Below the pieces are notes generated by a model. The model saw only the letters and a list, made by a program, of their open reading frames with translations, did not search any database and was not told the origin of the DNA. From contig CM062206.1 in NCBI GenBank assembly GCA_031216445.1, positions 27,617,501-27,681,500 of the forward strand: a stretch of DNA of 64,000 bases, read 5' to 3'. The position numbers and the translations under genes were made by a program. Positions 19,316 through 31,055 of the stretch are shown piece after piece. Position 1 is the first letter of the stretch. Every line of letters begins with the position of its first letter. This DNA is from Lateolabrax maculatus (Eukaryota > Chordata > Actinopteri > Acropomatiformes > Lateolabracidae).

Positions 19316-21605
19316 TCATCGCTGAAGATGATATCAGGAAGTTGACTTTAAATGAGAGACCACAGTCTATTGAAGAATTAAAAGTGCAACTGGTAGATAA
19401 ACTGTCACTGCAGTATGACTTTAAACTGCAGTATGAAGATCAAGACTTCCATAATGCCCTCTGCAATTTGACTGAAATAACTGATTTACCTGAAAGAGCT
19501 ACGCTCAAAATCATCCCTCTTGTGACTCTCCATTTAACCGCATTGTCATCACCCACCACAACATCAGACACTGAGTGCAGCACAGCAGACACTGAGATCC
19601 TGTCGACAGGAAGAGCATCACCATCGCTAAGACAACAGTGGCCAGATTTCTTTGACATACCCAATTTCTCAGTTGATGTTGACTATAGACTCAGACAGGC
19701 AGATCTTGCCTTTATGAAGGATGGAACACGTATGACTCTACCACGAGATATGAAGCATGACATACTAGAAAAGCTTGCTGAGACGATGTACAGTTTCGAG
19801 GCTTACCCTAAAGATGATGACTTCAGCAGTGTTGCAAAAGCACTAATTAGCAAACACCCCTGCCTCACTGAGCCTGGACCACACAGATGGTATGGCTGGA
19901 AAAACAGCCTTAAATTATCGCACAAAGCTTCAAAAAGCTGGATGTGAGGATGTAGCAATCAATGGAGGCAAAAGAAGTAAAGGCAACCCAGAAGGAGAAT
20001 CCTCAAGCAAGAATATCAAACGGCCAAAAAGAGGTGAAGCAAACTACCTACCTAACTTACCTGAAGGACATGATGAAACAAGCCTTGAAAATGCCAGAAA
20101 GGTTCTCGTGGAAGAAATGAAGAAGAAACAACCCAATGGCACTCTCATCTCACAAATGATGGACCAATCATTCCCACTACGCAGACAAGAAATTGTAGAA
20201 AAGGAACCTGCTGTACAGAACATTGTTGAACGATGGCCAGCACTCTTCACAGACAGGTAAACTATTTTTGTTCTCAACCAATAAAATAATGCCTATCAAA
20301 AAGAAATTCAAGGTGTGTGGCTAGAAATCCAAACACACTTGTTGGAATGTTAACACTTCTGCCATCTCTCCATCCCTACCCACCCCTCTCTCTACTTTTC
20401 AGGTGTTTGCTGAGTTCAACAGAATCGCAAGTAAGAATCTTGAGGGAGACTTCTTTGAGGCTCTGGACCAGTATACCCCACGTTTCATTGAACTTTTCAA
20501 AACAAGAAGGGGAACTGTTGGCCAGAAGCTCAGTGAGCTGATGCAGCACATGAGCTGGATGGTAAGTAGGTTAATTTTGCTTTTGATCTGTGTGATAGTT
20601 CATCAATCAAGTTCTAAATGAGATGATCCAGCCCAACCTATTCTATTTCCTGTCTGACTTGTGCTTGTGCCTTGCAAATTACTCTGTTAACTGGTCTTTT
20701 CTCTCTCTGTGTATCATTAGACACCAGACGTGACAGTACTTCGCTCTGTTGTCCTCAAAGGCATTCCTATTTTACTTGGTGACGACTCCAGTGAATTCTT
20801 CAAGACATGCTCTGTAAGTACTTGCACATAAGAAAAAGTTTGGTCTGCATTAAAATAGAACTATATCTGTGCTGACATAGAAGATGTAATTTTATCTGCA
20901 CAATATACAATATACATTTTGTACAGTGATTGATGTATTTTGTATGGCAATTCCTCCACAGCTAATCTGAGAGGTATTTAAACAGCCAGTAAATAAAAAT
21001 GAAATTTGCCACATAAACGTTGTACACATTAATTAATTGTAAATCTAAGGAGCAGGAGTCCAGGCTGAAAAGTCAGTGTCACTGTTTAAGAATATATGGA
21101 CCTTGTGGACCATAGCTTTAGTTTAATCATACCACATTTATTTTGTTGGTTATATTGTAACAATCCAGTGTGAACACATATTTAAAACCATATTCCCTAG
21201 CAAATGCTTTCAACATTAAAAATGAATGTTTAGAAGAGCATAAATTGCCATGCTGAAGAATGTGTGTGTGTGTCTTTGTAGGGTACAGCGAGAGACGAGG
21301 CCCTAGAATGCACTGTCGGTGTGCTGACAGTTGTCAGTGAAGATAATCCTCATGAGGGTCCAAGTTCAGTAGACCTCCAGCCCATCTCCACTGCCATCAT
21401 TCTGGAGGGAGGTATCATCATGGATCATATAAAAAAACTTGCCTCAGGCAGTTTGTCTGTTATTTGGGCTTACATATGCTTTGCATTTGGATTACCCAAA
21501 ATGCATGGCAAATACACTCAACTTCATTCAGACTGTGATGCTTGGACTGGGAAAGAAAACCTCCCACCAAAACTGTTAACTTTGAAGAACAGTCTACTGG
21601 GTTAG
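19316..21605 (+). pseudogene. PB1/SAMD3-like pseudogene, unit 2
   Basis: Exons about 19316-20256, 20403-20561, 20721-20813 and 21282-21605. Same frameshift near 19915, same out-of-phase first intron and same shifted segment in the last exon. It carries the SFEAYP variant (Glu) shared only with unit 1. Confidence 0.6.
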
Positions 21606-22961
21606 ACCAGTAAAGAGCCATCAGCTGTCAGATAGCACTTTGTAAATTATGCAGCAGTTAATGTTCTCCTGTTATCAGAGAAAGTTTTATGCTTTCATGC
21701 AACTGAGCTGGCTTGTTTATGATCTCAAAAAAAAAAAAAATTCTATTAAAGTGTACCATGTTATGCTAGTATGCTAATGGTGGAAATAGCGCCACCTTGT
21801 GTTGCAAAGAGTTGTTAGATAATGTTGTCAGAAAGGAACCTAGCAAGGTTGACCTGTTTACATTTGTGTTTTGGGAAAACTTTTAATTATAGTAGTTATA
21901 ATGTAGTACAAATACAAAACCCAAGGAGTGATGTTTTTCTGTGTTGGTTTAAACCTTGGACTGATGCTCGCTTTGGGACACAAAAGCATTTGTTGTACTT
22001 TCAGTTTTGATCAGAAATGCAATGATTTTGCATGCACTGAAGTCCTGTAATTATCAGGTGTTTACCTGTTTAATATTGTGAGACTGTTACATGCATAGAA
22101 TTAGCTCACAAAAATGTGGTTTTATTTTTGCCATGTCCATGTCATGTTCTACAGTCAAATCAAACCACAAGTTTGTTGTTTAGCTGCTGTTTTGTACTTG
22201 AATGTACAAGAAAGTGATACTTGGGAACAGAACACTTGAGGCTGAATAATAGATTTAATGCATATTGTTATTACAATAGCCTAACAGACATAGATCACAC
22301 TATGAGCAATTTTGCAACTAGCTTTAAAATACATTAAATATGACAAGAGGATAGAGAACAGTCATTTTATTGTTTATTGTAAGGTTATTACATGAGTGAT
22401 AAAACACACATTTTATATTGGAGAATTGGAATCAAAAGTAACAATATCGAACATTTATTGTTCAGTCTAGATCTGTCAGTGATGCAATTATTTTTTTAAT
22501 AAATGTTGTAATGCAGCTGAACAAACCCAGTGAGTGTTCTTTTAAAGTATATGTTTGTGGTGTTTTTCCCTTTATTAGGTAATAACAGCTAAAATAGATA
22601 AGAAATGGGAGAAGGACAAGGACCCATTCAAGGAAATTGGTTTGTTTAATTTAACTGAACTGAAATGAACTGAAAAAAAAATGAGTGAGTAGTAAGTAGT
22701 AGGTATCATAATTCTAAGTGGGGTTAAATTTGTATCAAGCAGTCCACACAAAATGAAAAAATTAAGTTAACACTAAGCATGGCTATTAAGTTACATGAAC
22801 TTTTTTTTTTTTTTTTTAGTTGTACTACTTGATTTGGTACTGCACACTTAAAATAAACAAGCTTTTCTAACTCACTATTCTTAAAATTACTTTGCTTAAT
22901 TTGCAACGAGTTTGCATACTTTTTTTAAGTAAGGTCAACTAATTAGATTTTACAGTGAGTA

Positions 22962-23508
22962 TACGTACACACGTCTCCCGCAGAGCTATGTTGAAAGTCC
23001 CTCAATATTCAGTCGAGTATTGGCTAATGACCTGCAACACCTAGACGTGTCCAGTACAGTACTACAATATGTAGATGATCTCTTGATATGTAGCACCTCC
23101 AAAGCTCAATGTGCACAAGACTCAGTCTCAGCCCTGATGGCTTTAGAAAAGGGGGCTCACAAGGTGAGTAAAAATAAATTACAGTTTTGCCAGACACAGG
23201 TTGAATACTTAGGTAGACAACTCTGTGGCACTAAATGAGCTATAGTGCCCTCACAAATTGAGGCAGTATCGAAAGCTCCCAAACCACAAACGGTGAGACA
23301 CATGTCGTCATTTCTGCCATCTCAGCTTTACTAGAAGCCATACACCATCCAAAAGTGTTAGCCATCATTAAATGCGTAGCTCATCAAAAAACGAATTCCC
23401 TGATAGCTAAAGGCAACAACTTAGCAGATGAAGCCGCAGAACGCATAGCTACACCCACCTGTATAGGACCACTGCTAGTAGCTGGAGATTGTGAACCACT
23501 GACAAACT
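22962..23508 (+). pseudogene. ERV reverse transcriptase C-terminal half and RNase H tail, unit 3
   Basis: YVDD fragment unchanged with its TGA at 23236-23238. In the RNase H tail the stretch reads EAAERIA instead of EAAKRIA, a private Lys to Glu change. Confidence 0.85.
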
Positions 23509-23540
23509 TATATATATATGATATATATATATATATATAT
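23509..23540. repeat. (TA)n microsatellite, 32 bp
   Basis: Short allele with the TGATA interruption kept. Confidence 0.95.
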
Positions 23541-23551
23541 GAGCTATATAT

Positions 23552-23825
23552 ATGTGCTGCTATGTAATAGCAGCACAACATCAGGCAAGTCCATATGCAC
23601 ATTCTGTATGGGCAAAAAGGGGGGCAAGTATAATCACTGAAGAAGGTCCATCACATGGGCTATGGCGAAGTGCACATGGACATATTGTCCTCCCAACATC
23701 TTTGGTACAGGTTGCTACACGTAGTGCGCATGGTCAGGACCATTGCACAAGTGGGGAGGTGTTGAGACGCCTTCAAGCAGTCTGGTGGTCACCATTTTTC
23801 CGACCTGCGTTTGTAGCTGAGACAA
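23552..23825 (+). pseudogene. ERV integrase HHCC remnant ending at the deletion junction, unit 3
   Basis: Integrase sequence is unbroken up to GAGACAA at 23825, then passes directly into transposon intron sequence (TTTTGCAAGGAAGG). The frame reads on a further 15 codons (ending FSVALVFQV) before a stop. The core tail and C-terminal domain found in long units are gone. Confidence 0.85.
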
Positions 23826-23946
23826 TTTTGCAAGGAAGGTTTTTTTCTGTTGCTCTGGTATTTCAAGTCTGATACTGCATGTTAGTGTTTTTGTTTTTTG
23901 TTTCTATTTTGCCGGGCTTGATGCTAAAATGATCTTTTCTTTTCAG

Positions 23947-25182
23947 ATTTTTCAAGAAGACAAAAAACTTCCTATGCAGTGGTTGTGTAAGTACTGCACA
24001 TTTTGTGCTGAAAAGAGGTGCTTCTTACTTAAGCATTACCGCTTAAAACACGGGTGCCACACTCGAATATCACCACTACCGTGCCTTTATAAGGAGTGCC
24101 TGTGCACATTTAAATCTTTCAATGCACTCAAAGTCCACTTATCAACATGGCACACTCAAAAGGACCTGGGGAACGTGGGTGAAACTGCTTTCCATTGTCA
24201 GCTGTGTGACTTTGTGGAGCCTTGCACTGGAGCTGACTTTTTTACCCATTTACGAAGACATTTGAAGCTGAAGCAAAAGGTTTCCTGTCCATATCAAGGC
24301 TGTAGCTTTCAGAGCAATGTTTATTCAACCTTTAATGCACATAAAAGCAAAGAACATCAAGACCACAATAAGATGGCATTCAAACCTGAAATTGTGTCAC
24401 ATAATGTACTTGAGGTACCTCCACCTAATATAAATATTCAACCTGAGGATAGTGCCCCTGAAACTGATCAGGTTGAGTTTGAGGTTACTGAGCTCAATGA
24501 AGATGTGGGAGACTTGGAGAGTCAGTTGGAACATAATGTAGCTGCTGTTTTTCTGAAAATGTCATCGATTCTTAACATCTCTGAAAATGCCCTGCAAGAA
24601 GTTATAGAGCAGATCAACCAAATTTATGTGCTTTCACAGCCATTGTTACATACCTCGGTTGGAAAAATACTAAATCAACATTGTGGAGATGTTGAGGACT
24701 CTTAAGTGAGTGAGATAGCTAAAGTATTTACTGAGAATAATGTATTCCTGAAATTCACTTCTACTAGGGGGTCATTGTCAACCACTAGCAAGCGAACATC
24801 ATACATTTGAAAAGAATTCTCAGTGGTGACGCCTATTGAGTTTGTCCTAAAAAATGACAGGCAGACAGTTGTGTATATCCCCATACTAAAAATGCTGCAG
24901 ACATTACTAAACAATGGAGAAATTTTAGATAAGGCCATGTCATCTGAGACAAATTTGTCACAAGGATACAGATCTCACAGGGATGGTTACCGGTTTAAAG
25001 ACAATTCTCTCTTGACAGAGGAAGAATTCAGGATTGCTCTTTTCTTGTACATAGATGATTTTGAGGTGGCTAAGCCCTTGGGAACCTCCAGAAAGAAACA
25101 CAAGCTGCCATCTACTGGGTACTTGGAAATCTACACCCTAAATATCGCTCCTCTCTTCATTCCATTCAGCTTGCTCTACTCA
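23947..25182 (+). pseudogene. Zinc-finger transposase-like N-terminal pseudogene, unit 3
   Basis: Acceptor, fingers, TAA (24703-24705) and TGA (24808-24810) as in unit 1. Its upstream exons and promoter block are deleted, so any transcript must start in ERV sequence or in the preceding unit. Confidence 0.6.
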
Positions 25183-27472
25183 TCATCGCTGAAGATGATA
25201 TCAGGAAGTTGACTTTAAATGAGAGACCACAGTCTATTGAAGAATTAAAAGTGCAACTGGTAGATAAACTGTCACTGCAGTATGACTTTAAACTGCAGTA
25301 TGAAGATCAAGACTTCCATAATGCCCTCTGCAATTTGACTGAAATAACTGATTTACCTGAAAGAGCTACGCTCAAAATCATCCCTCTTGTGACTCTCCAT
25401 TTAACCGCATTGTCATCACCCACCACAACATCAGACACTGAGTGCAGCACAGCAGACACTGAGATCCTGTCGACAGGAAGAGCATCACCATCGCTAAGAC
25501 AACAGTGGCCAGATTTCTTTGACATACCCAATTTCTCAGTTGATGTTGACTATAGACTCAGACAGGCAGATCTTGCCTTTATGAAGGATGGAACACGTAT
25601 GACTCTACCACGAGATATGAAGCATGACATACTAGAAAAGCTTGCTGAGACGATGTACAGTTTCAAGGCTTACCCTAAAGATGATGACTTCAGCAGTGTT
25701 GCAAAAGCACTAATTAGCAAACACCCCTGCCTCACTGAGCCTGGACCACACAGATGGTATGGCTGGAAAAACAGCCTTAAATTATCGCACAAAGCTTCAA
25801 AAAGCTGGATGTGAGGATGTAGCAATCAATGAAGGCAAAAGAAGTAAAGGCAACCCAGAAGGAGAATCCTCAAGCAAGAATATCAAACGGCCAAAAAGAG
25901 GTGAAGCAAACTACCTACCTAACTTACCTGAAGGACATGATGAAACAAGCCTTGAAAATGCCAGAAAGGTTCTCGTGGAAGAAATGAAGAAGAAACAACC
26001 CAATGGCACTCTCATCTCACAAATGATGGACCAATCATTCCCACTACGCAGACAAGAAATTGTAGAAAAGGAACCTGCTGTACAGAACATTGTTGAACGA
26101 TGGCCAGCACTCTTCACAGACAGGTAAACTATTTTTGTTCTCAACCAATAAAATAATACCTATCAAAAAGAAATTCAAGGTGTGTGGCTAGAAATCCAAA
26201 CACACTTGTTGGAATGTTAACACTTCTGCCATCTCTCCATCCCTACCCACCCCTCTCTCTACTTTTCAGGTGTTTGCTGAGTTCAACAGAATCGCAAGTA
26301 AGAATCTTGAGGGAGACTTCTTTGAGGCTCTGGACCAGTATACCCCACGTTTCATTGAACTTTTCAAAACAAGAAGGGGAACTGTTGGCCAGAAGCTCAG
26401 TGAGCTGATGCAGCACATGAGCTGGATGGTAAGTAGGTTAATTTTGCTTTTGATCTGTGTGATAGTTCATCAATCAAGTTCTAAATGAGATGATCCAGCC
26501 CAACCTATTCTATTTCCTGTCTGACTTGTGCTTGTGCCTTGCAAATTACTCTGTTAACTGGTCTTTTCTCTCTCTGTGTATCATTAGACACCAGACGTGA
26601 CAGTACTTCGCTCTGTTGTCCTCAAAGGCATTCCAATATTACTTGGTGACGACTCCAGTGAATTCTTCAAGACATGCTCTGTAAGTACTTGCACATAAGA
26701 AAAAGTTTGGTCTGCATTAAAATAGAACTATATCTGTGCTGACATAGAAGATGTAATTTTATCTGCACAATATACAATATACATTTTGTACAGTGATTGA
26801 TGTATTTTGTATGGCAATTCCTCCACAGCTAATCTGAGAGGTATTTAAACAGCCAGTAAATAAAAATGAAATTTGCCACATAAACGTTGTACACATTAAT
26901 TAATTGTAAATCTAAGGAGCAGGAGTCCAGGCTGAAAAGTCAGTGTCACTGTTTAAGAATATATGGACCTTGTGGACCATAGCTTTAGTTTAATCATACC
27001 ACATTTATTTTGTTGGTTATATTGTAACAATCCAGTATGAACACATATTTAAAACCATATTCCCTAGCAAATGCTTTCAACATTAAAAATGAATGTTCAG
27101 AAGAGCATAAATTGCCATGCTGAAGAATGTGTGTGTGTGTCTTTGTAGGGTACAGCGAGAGACGAGGCCCTAGAATGCACTGTCGGTGTGCTGACAGTTG
27201 TCAGTGAAGATAATCCTCATGAGGGTCCAAGTTCAGTAGACCTCCAGCCCATCTCCACTGCCATCATTCTGGAGGGAGGTATCATCATGGATCATATAAA
27301 AAAACTTGCCTCAGGCAGTTTGTCTGTTATTTGGGCTTACATATGCTTTGCATTTGGATTACCCAAAATGCATGGCAAATACACTCAACTTCATTCAGAC
27401 TGTGATGCTTGGACTGGGAAAGAAAACCTCCCACCAAAACTGTTAACTTTGAAGAACAGTCTACTGGGTTAG
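25183..27472 (+). pseudogene. PB1/SAMD3-like pseudogene, unit 3
   Basis: Last exon ends at 27472. It has Lys in SFKAYP, as do all units except 1 and 2, and a private Gly to Glu change in AINEGKRSK. The third exon has two substitutions in the GIPILLGD stretch that leave the protein unchanged. Confidence 0.6.
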
Positions 27473-28828
27473 ACCAGTAAAGAGCCATCAGCTGTCAGAT
27501 AGCACTTTGTAAATTATGCAGCAGTTAATGTTCTCCTGTTATCAGAGAAAGTTTTATGCTTTCATGCAACTGAGCTGGCTTGTTTATGATCTCAAAAAAA
27601 AAAAAAATTCTATTAAAGTGTACCATGTTATGCTAGTATGCTAATGGTGGAAATAGCGCCACCTTGTGTTGCAAAGAGTTGTTAGATAATGTTGTCAGAA
27701 AGGAACCTAGCAAGGTTGACCTGTTTACATTTGTGTTTTGGGAAAACTTTTAATTATAGTAGTTATAATGTAGTACAAATACAAAACCCAAGGAGTGATG
27801 TTTTTCTGTGTTGGTTTAAACCTTGGACTGATGCTCGCTTTGGGACACAAAAGCATTTGTTGTACTTTCAGTTTTGATCAGAAATGCAATGATTTTGCAT
27901 GCACTGAAGTCCTGTAATTATCAGGTGTTTACCTGTTTAATATTGTGAGACTGTTACATGCATAGAATTAGCTCACAAAAATGTGGTTTTATTTTTGCCA
28001 TGTCCATGTCATGTTCTACAGTCAAATCAAACCACAAGTTTGTTGTTTAGCTGCTGTTTTGTACTTGAATGTACAAGAAAGTGATACTTGGGAACAGAAC
28101 ACTTGAGGCTGAATAATAGATTTAATGCATATTGTTATTACAATAGCCTAACAGACATAGATCACACTATGAGCAATTTTACAACTAGCTTTAAAATACA
28201 TTAAATATGACAAGAGGATAGAGAACAGTAATTTTATTGTTTATTGTAAGGTTATTACATGAGTGATAAAACACACATTTTATATTGGAGAATTGGAATC
28301 AAAAGTAACAATATCGAACATTTATTGTTCAGTCTAGATCTGTCAGTGATGCAATTATTTTTTTAATAAATGTTGTAATGCAGCTGAACAAACCCAGTGA
28401 GTGTTCTTTTAAAGTATATGTTTGTGGTGTTTTTCCCTTTATTAGGTAATAACAGCTAAAATAGATAAGAAATGGGAGAAGGACAAGGACCCATTCAAGG
28501 AAATTGGTTTGTTTAATTTAACTGAACTGAAATGAACTGAAAAAAAATGAGTGAGTAGTAAGTAGTAGGTATCATAATTCTAAGTGGGGTTAAATTTGTA
28601 TCAAGCAGTCCACACAAAATGAAAAAATTAAGTTAACACTAAGCATGGCTATTAAGTTACATGAACTTTTTTTTTTTTTTTTTTAGTTGTACTACTTGAT
28701 TTGGTACTGCACACTTAAAATAAACAAGCTTTTCTAACTCACTATTTTTAAGATTACTTTGCTTAATTTGCAACGAGTTTGCATACTTTTTTTAAGTAAG
28801 GTCAACTAATTAGATTTTACAGTGAGTA

Positions 28829-29375
28829 TACGTACACACGTCTCCCGCAGAGCTATGTTGAAAGTCCCTCAATATTCAGTCGAGTATTGGCTAATGACCT
28901 GCAACACCTAGACGTGTCCAGTACAGTACTACAATATGTAGATGATCTCTTGATATGTAGCACCTCCAAAGCTCAATGTGCACAAGACTCAGTCTCAGCC
29001 CTGATGGCTTTAGAAAAGGGGGCTCACAAGGTGAGTAAAAATAAATTACAGTTTTGCCAGACACAGGTTGAATACTTAGGTAGACAACTCTGTGGCACTA
29101 AATGAGCTATAGTGCCCTCACAAATTGAGGCAGTATCGAAAGCTCCCAAACCACAAACGGTGAGACACATGTCGTCATTTCTGCCATCTCAGCTTTACTA
29201 GAAGCCATACACCATCCAAAAGTGTTAGCCATCATTAAATGCGTAGCTCATCAAAAAACGAATTCCCTGATAGCTAAAGGCAACAACTTAGCAGATGAAG
29301 CCGCAAAACGCATAGCTACACCCACCTGTATAGGACCACTGCTAGTAGCTGGAGATTGTGAACCACTGACAAACT
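28829..29375 (+). pseudogene. ERV reverse transcriptase C-terminal half and RNase H tail, unit 4
   Basis: Same fragment and TGA (29103-29105) as in unit 1, with the EAAKRIA form in the RNase H tail. Confidence 0.85.
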
Positions 29376-29413
29376 TATATATATATGATATATATATATA
29401 TATATATATATAT
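29376..29413. repeat. (TA)n microsatellite, 38 bp
   Basis: TGATA interruption kept. Confidence 0.95.
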
Positions 29414-29424
29414 GAGCTATATAT

Positions 29425-29698
29425 ATGTGCTGCTATGTAATAGCAGCACAACATCAGGCAAGTCCATATGCACATTCTGTATGGGCAAAAAGGGGGGCAA
29501 GTATAATCACTGAAGAAGGTCCATCACATGGGCTATGGCGAAGTGCACATGGACATATTGTCCTCCCAACATCTTTGGTACAGGTTGCTACACGTAGTGC
29601 GCATGGTCAGGACCATTGCACAAGTGGGGAGGTGTTGAGACGCCTTCAAGCAGTCTGGTGGTCACCATTTTTCCGACCTGCGTTTGTAGCTGAGACAA
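29425..29698 (+). pseudogene. ERV integrase HHCC remnant ending at the deletion junction, unit 4
   Basis: Junction GAGACAA|TTTTGCAAGG at 29698/29699, base for base the same as in unit 3. Confidence 0.85.
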
Positions 29699-29819
29699 TT
29701 TTGCAAGGAAGGTTTTTTTCTGTTGCTCTGGTATTTCAAGTCTGATACTGCATGTTAGTGTTTTTGTTTTTTGTTTCTATTTTGCCGGGCTTGATGCTAA
29801 AATGATCTTTTCTTTTCAG

Positions 29820-31055
29820 ATTTTTCAAGAAGACAAAAAACTTCCTATGCAGTGGTTGTGTAAGTACTGCACATTTTGTGCTGAAAAGAGGTGCTTCTTA
29901 CTTAAGCATTACCGCTTAAAACACGGGTGCCACACTCGAATATCACCACTACCGTGCCTTTATAAGGAGTGCCTGTGCACATTTAAATCTTTCAATGCAC
30001 TCAAAGTCCACTTATCAACATGGCACACTCAAAAGGACCTGGGGAACGTGGGTGAAACTGCTTTCCATTGTCAGCTGTGTGACTTTGTGGAGCCTTGCAT
30101 TGGAGCTGACTTTTTTACCCATTTACGAAGACATTTGAAGCTGAAGCAAAAGGTTTCCTGTCCATATCAAGGCTGTAGCTTTCAGAGCAATGTTTATTCA
30201 ACCTTTAATGCACATAAAAGCAAAGAACATCAAGACCACAATAAGATGGCATTCAAACCTGAAATTGTGTCACATAATGTACTTGAGGTACCTCCACCTA
30301 ATATAAATATTCAACCTGAGGATAGTGCCCCTGAAACTGATCAGGTTGAGTTTGAGGTTACTGAGCTCAATGAAGATGTGGGAGACTTGGAGAGTCAGTT
30401 GGAACATAATGTAGCTGCTGTTTTTCTGAAAATGTCATCGATTCTTAACATCTCTGAAAATGCCCTGCAAGAAGTTATAGAGCAGATCAACCAAATTTAT
30501 GTGCTTTCACAGCCATTGTTACATACCTCGGTTGGAAAAATACTAAATCAACATTGTGGAGATGTTGAGGACTCTTAAGTGAGTGAGATAGCTAAAGTAT
30601 TTACTGAGAATAATGTATTCCTGAAATTCACTTCTACTAGGGGGTCATTGTCAACCACTAGCAAGCGAACATCATACATTTGAAAAGAATTCTCAGTGGT
30701 GACGCCTATTGAGTTTGTCCTAACGAATGACAGGCAAACAGTTGTGTATATCCCCATACTAAAAATGCTGCAGACATTACTAAACAATGGAGAAATTTTA
30801 GATAAGGCCATGTCATCTGAGACAAATTTGTCACAAGGATACAGATCTCACAGGGATGGTTACCGGTTTAAAGACAATTCTCTCTTGACAGAGGAAGAAT
30901 TCAGGATTGCTCTTTTCTTGTACATAGATGATTTTGAGGTGGCTAAGCCCTTGGGAACCTCCAGAAAGAAACACAAGCTGCCATCTACTGGGTACTTGGA
31001 AATCTACACCCTAAATATCGCTCCTCTCTTCATTCCATTCAGCTTGCTCTACTCA
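29820..31055 (+). pseudogene. Zinc-finger transposase-like N-terminal pseudogene, unit 4
   Basis: Finger 3 reads EPCIGADFF (Thr to Ile). After the second stop, TAACGAATG replaces TAAAAAATG, giving Lys to Thr, with a nearby silent G to A. Both stops are kept. Confidence 0.6.

Larger units (their letters stand above)
11381..22751 (+). repeat. Tandem unit 2, long form
   Basis: 11,371 bp, same order as unit 1. Distinguishing marks: an 8-bp deletion in the integrase tail near 12596, an intact left foldback arm, one more A in the A-run near 22680, and CTTAAAATT at the right transposon end, where other copies have CTTAAGATT or TTTAAGATT. It shares the Glu codon near 19799 with unit 1, suggesting these two are a recent duplicate pair. 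Confidence 0.95.
15564..22957 (+). mobile_element. CMC-type DNA transposon, unit 2 copy
   Basis: CACTG at 15564, CAGTG ending at 22957, AGTA on both sides (15560-15563 and 22958-22961). It is 7,394 bp, 4 bp shorter than the unit 1 copy, mainly through simple-repeat differences in the foldback loop. The 3' noncoding part runs from 21606. Confidence 0.75.
22752..28617 (+). repeat. Tandem unit 3, short form
   Basis: 5,866 bp. Lacks the segment equal to unit 1 1098-6586. Private marks include an Ala-Glu change in the RNase H tail, ATTCCAATATTACTTGG in the third exon where other copies read ATTCCTATTTTACTTGG, and AATAATACC near 26157. Confidence 0.95.
23826..28824 (+). mobile_element. CMC transposon lacking its left end, unit 3
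   Basis: Begins inside the intron before the zinc-finger exon and runs to CAGTG at 28820-28824, followed by AGTA. Without a left terminal repeat it could not be mobilised by a transposase. The 3' noncoding part (27473 onward) is as in unit 1. Confidence 0.75.
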
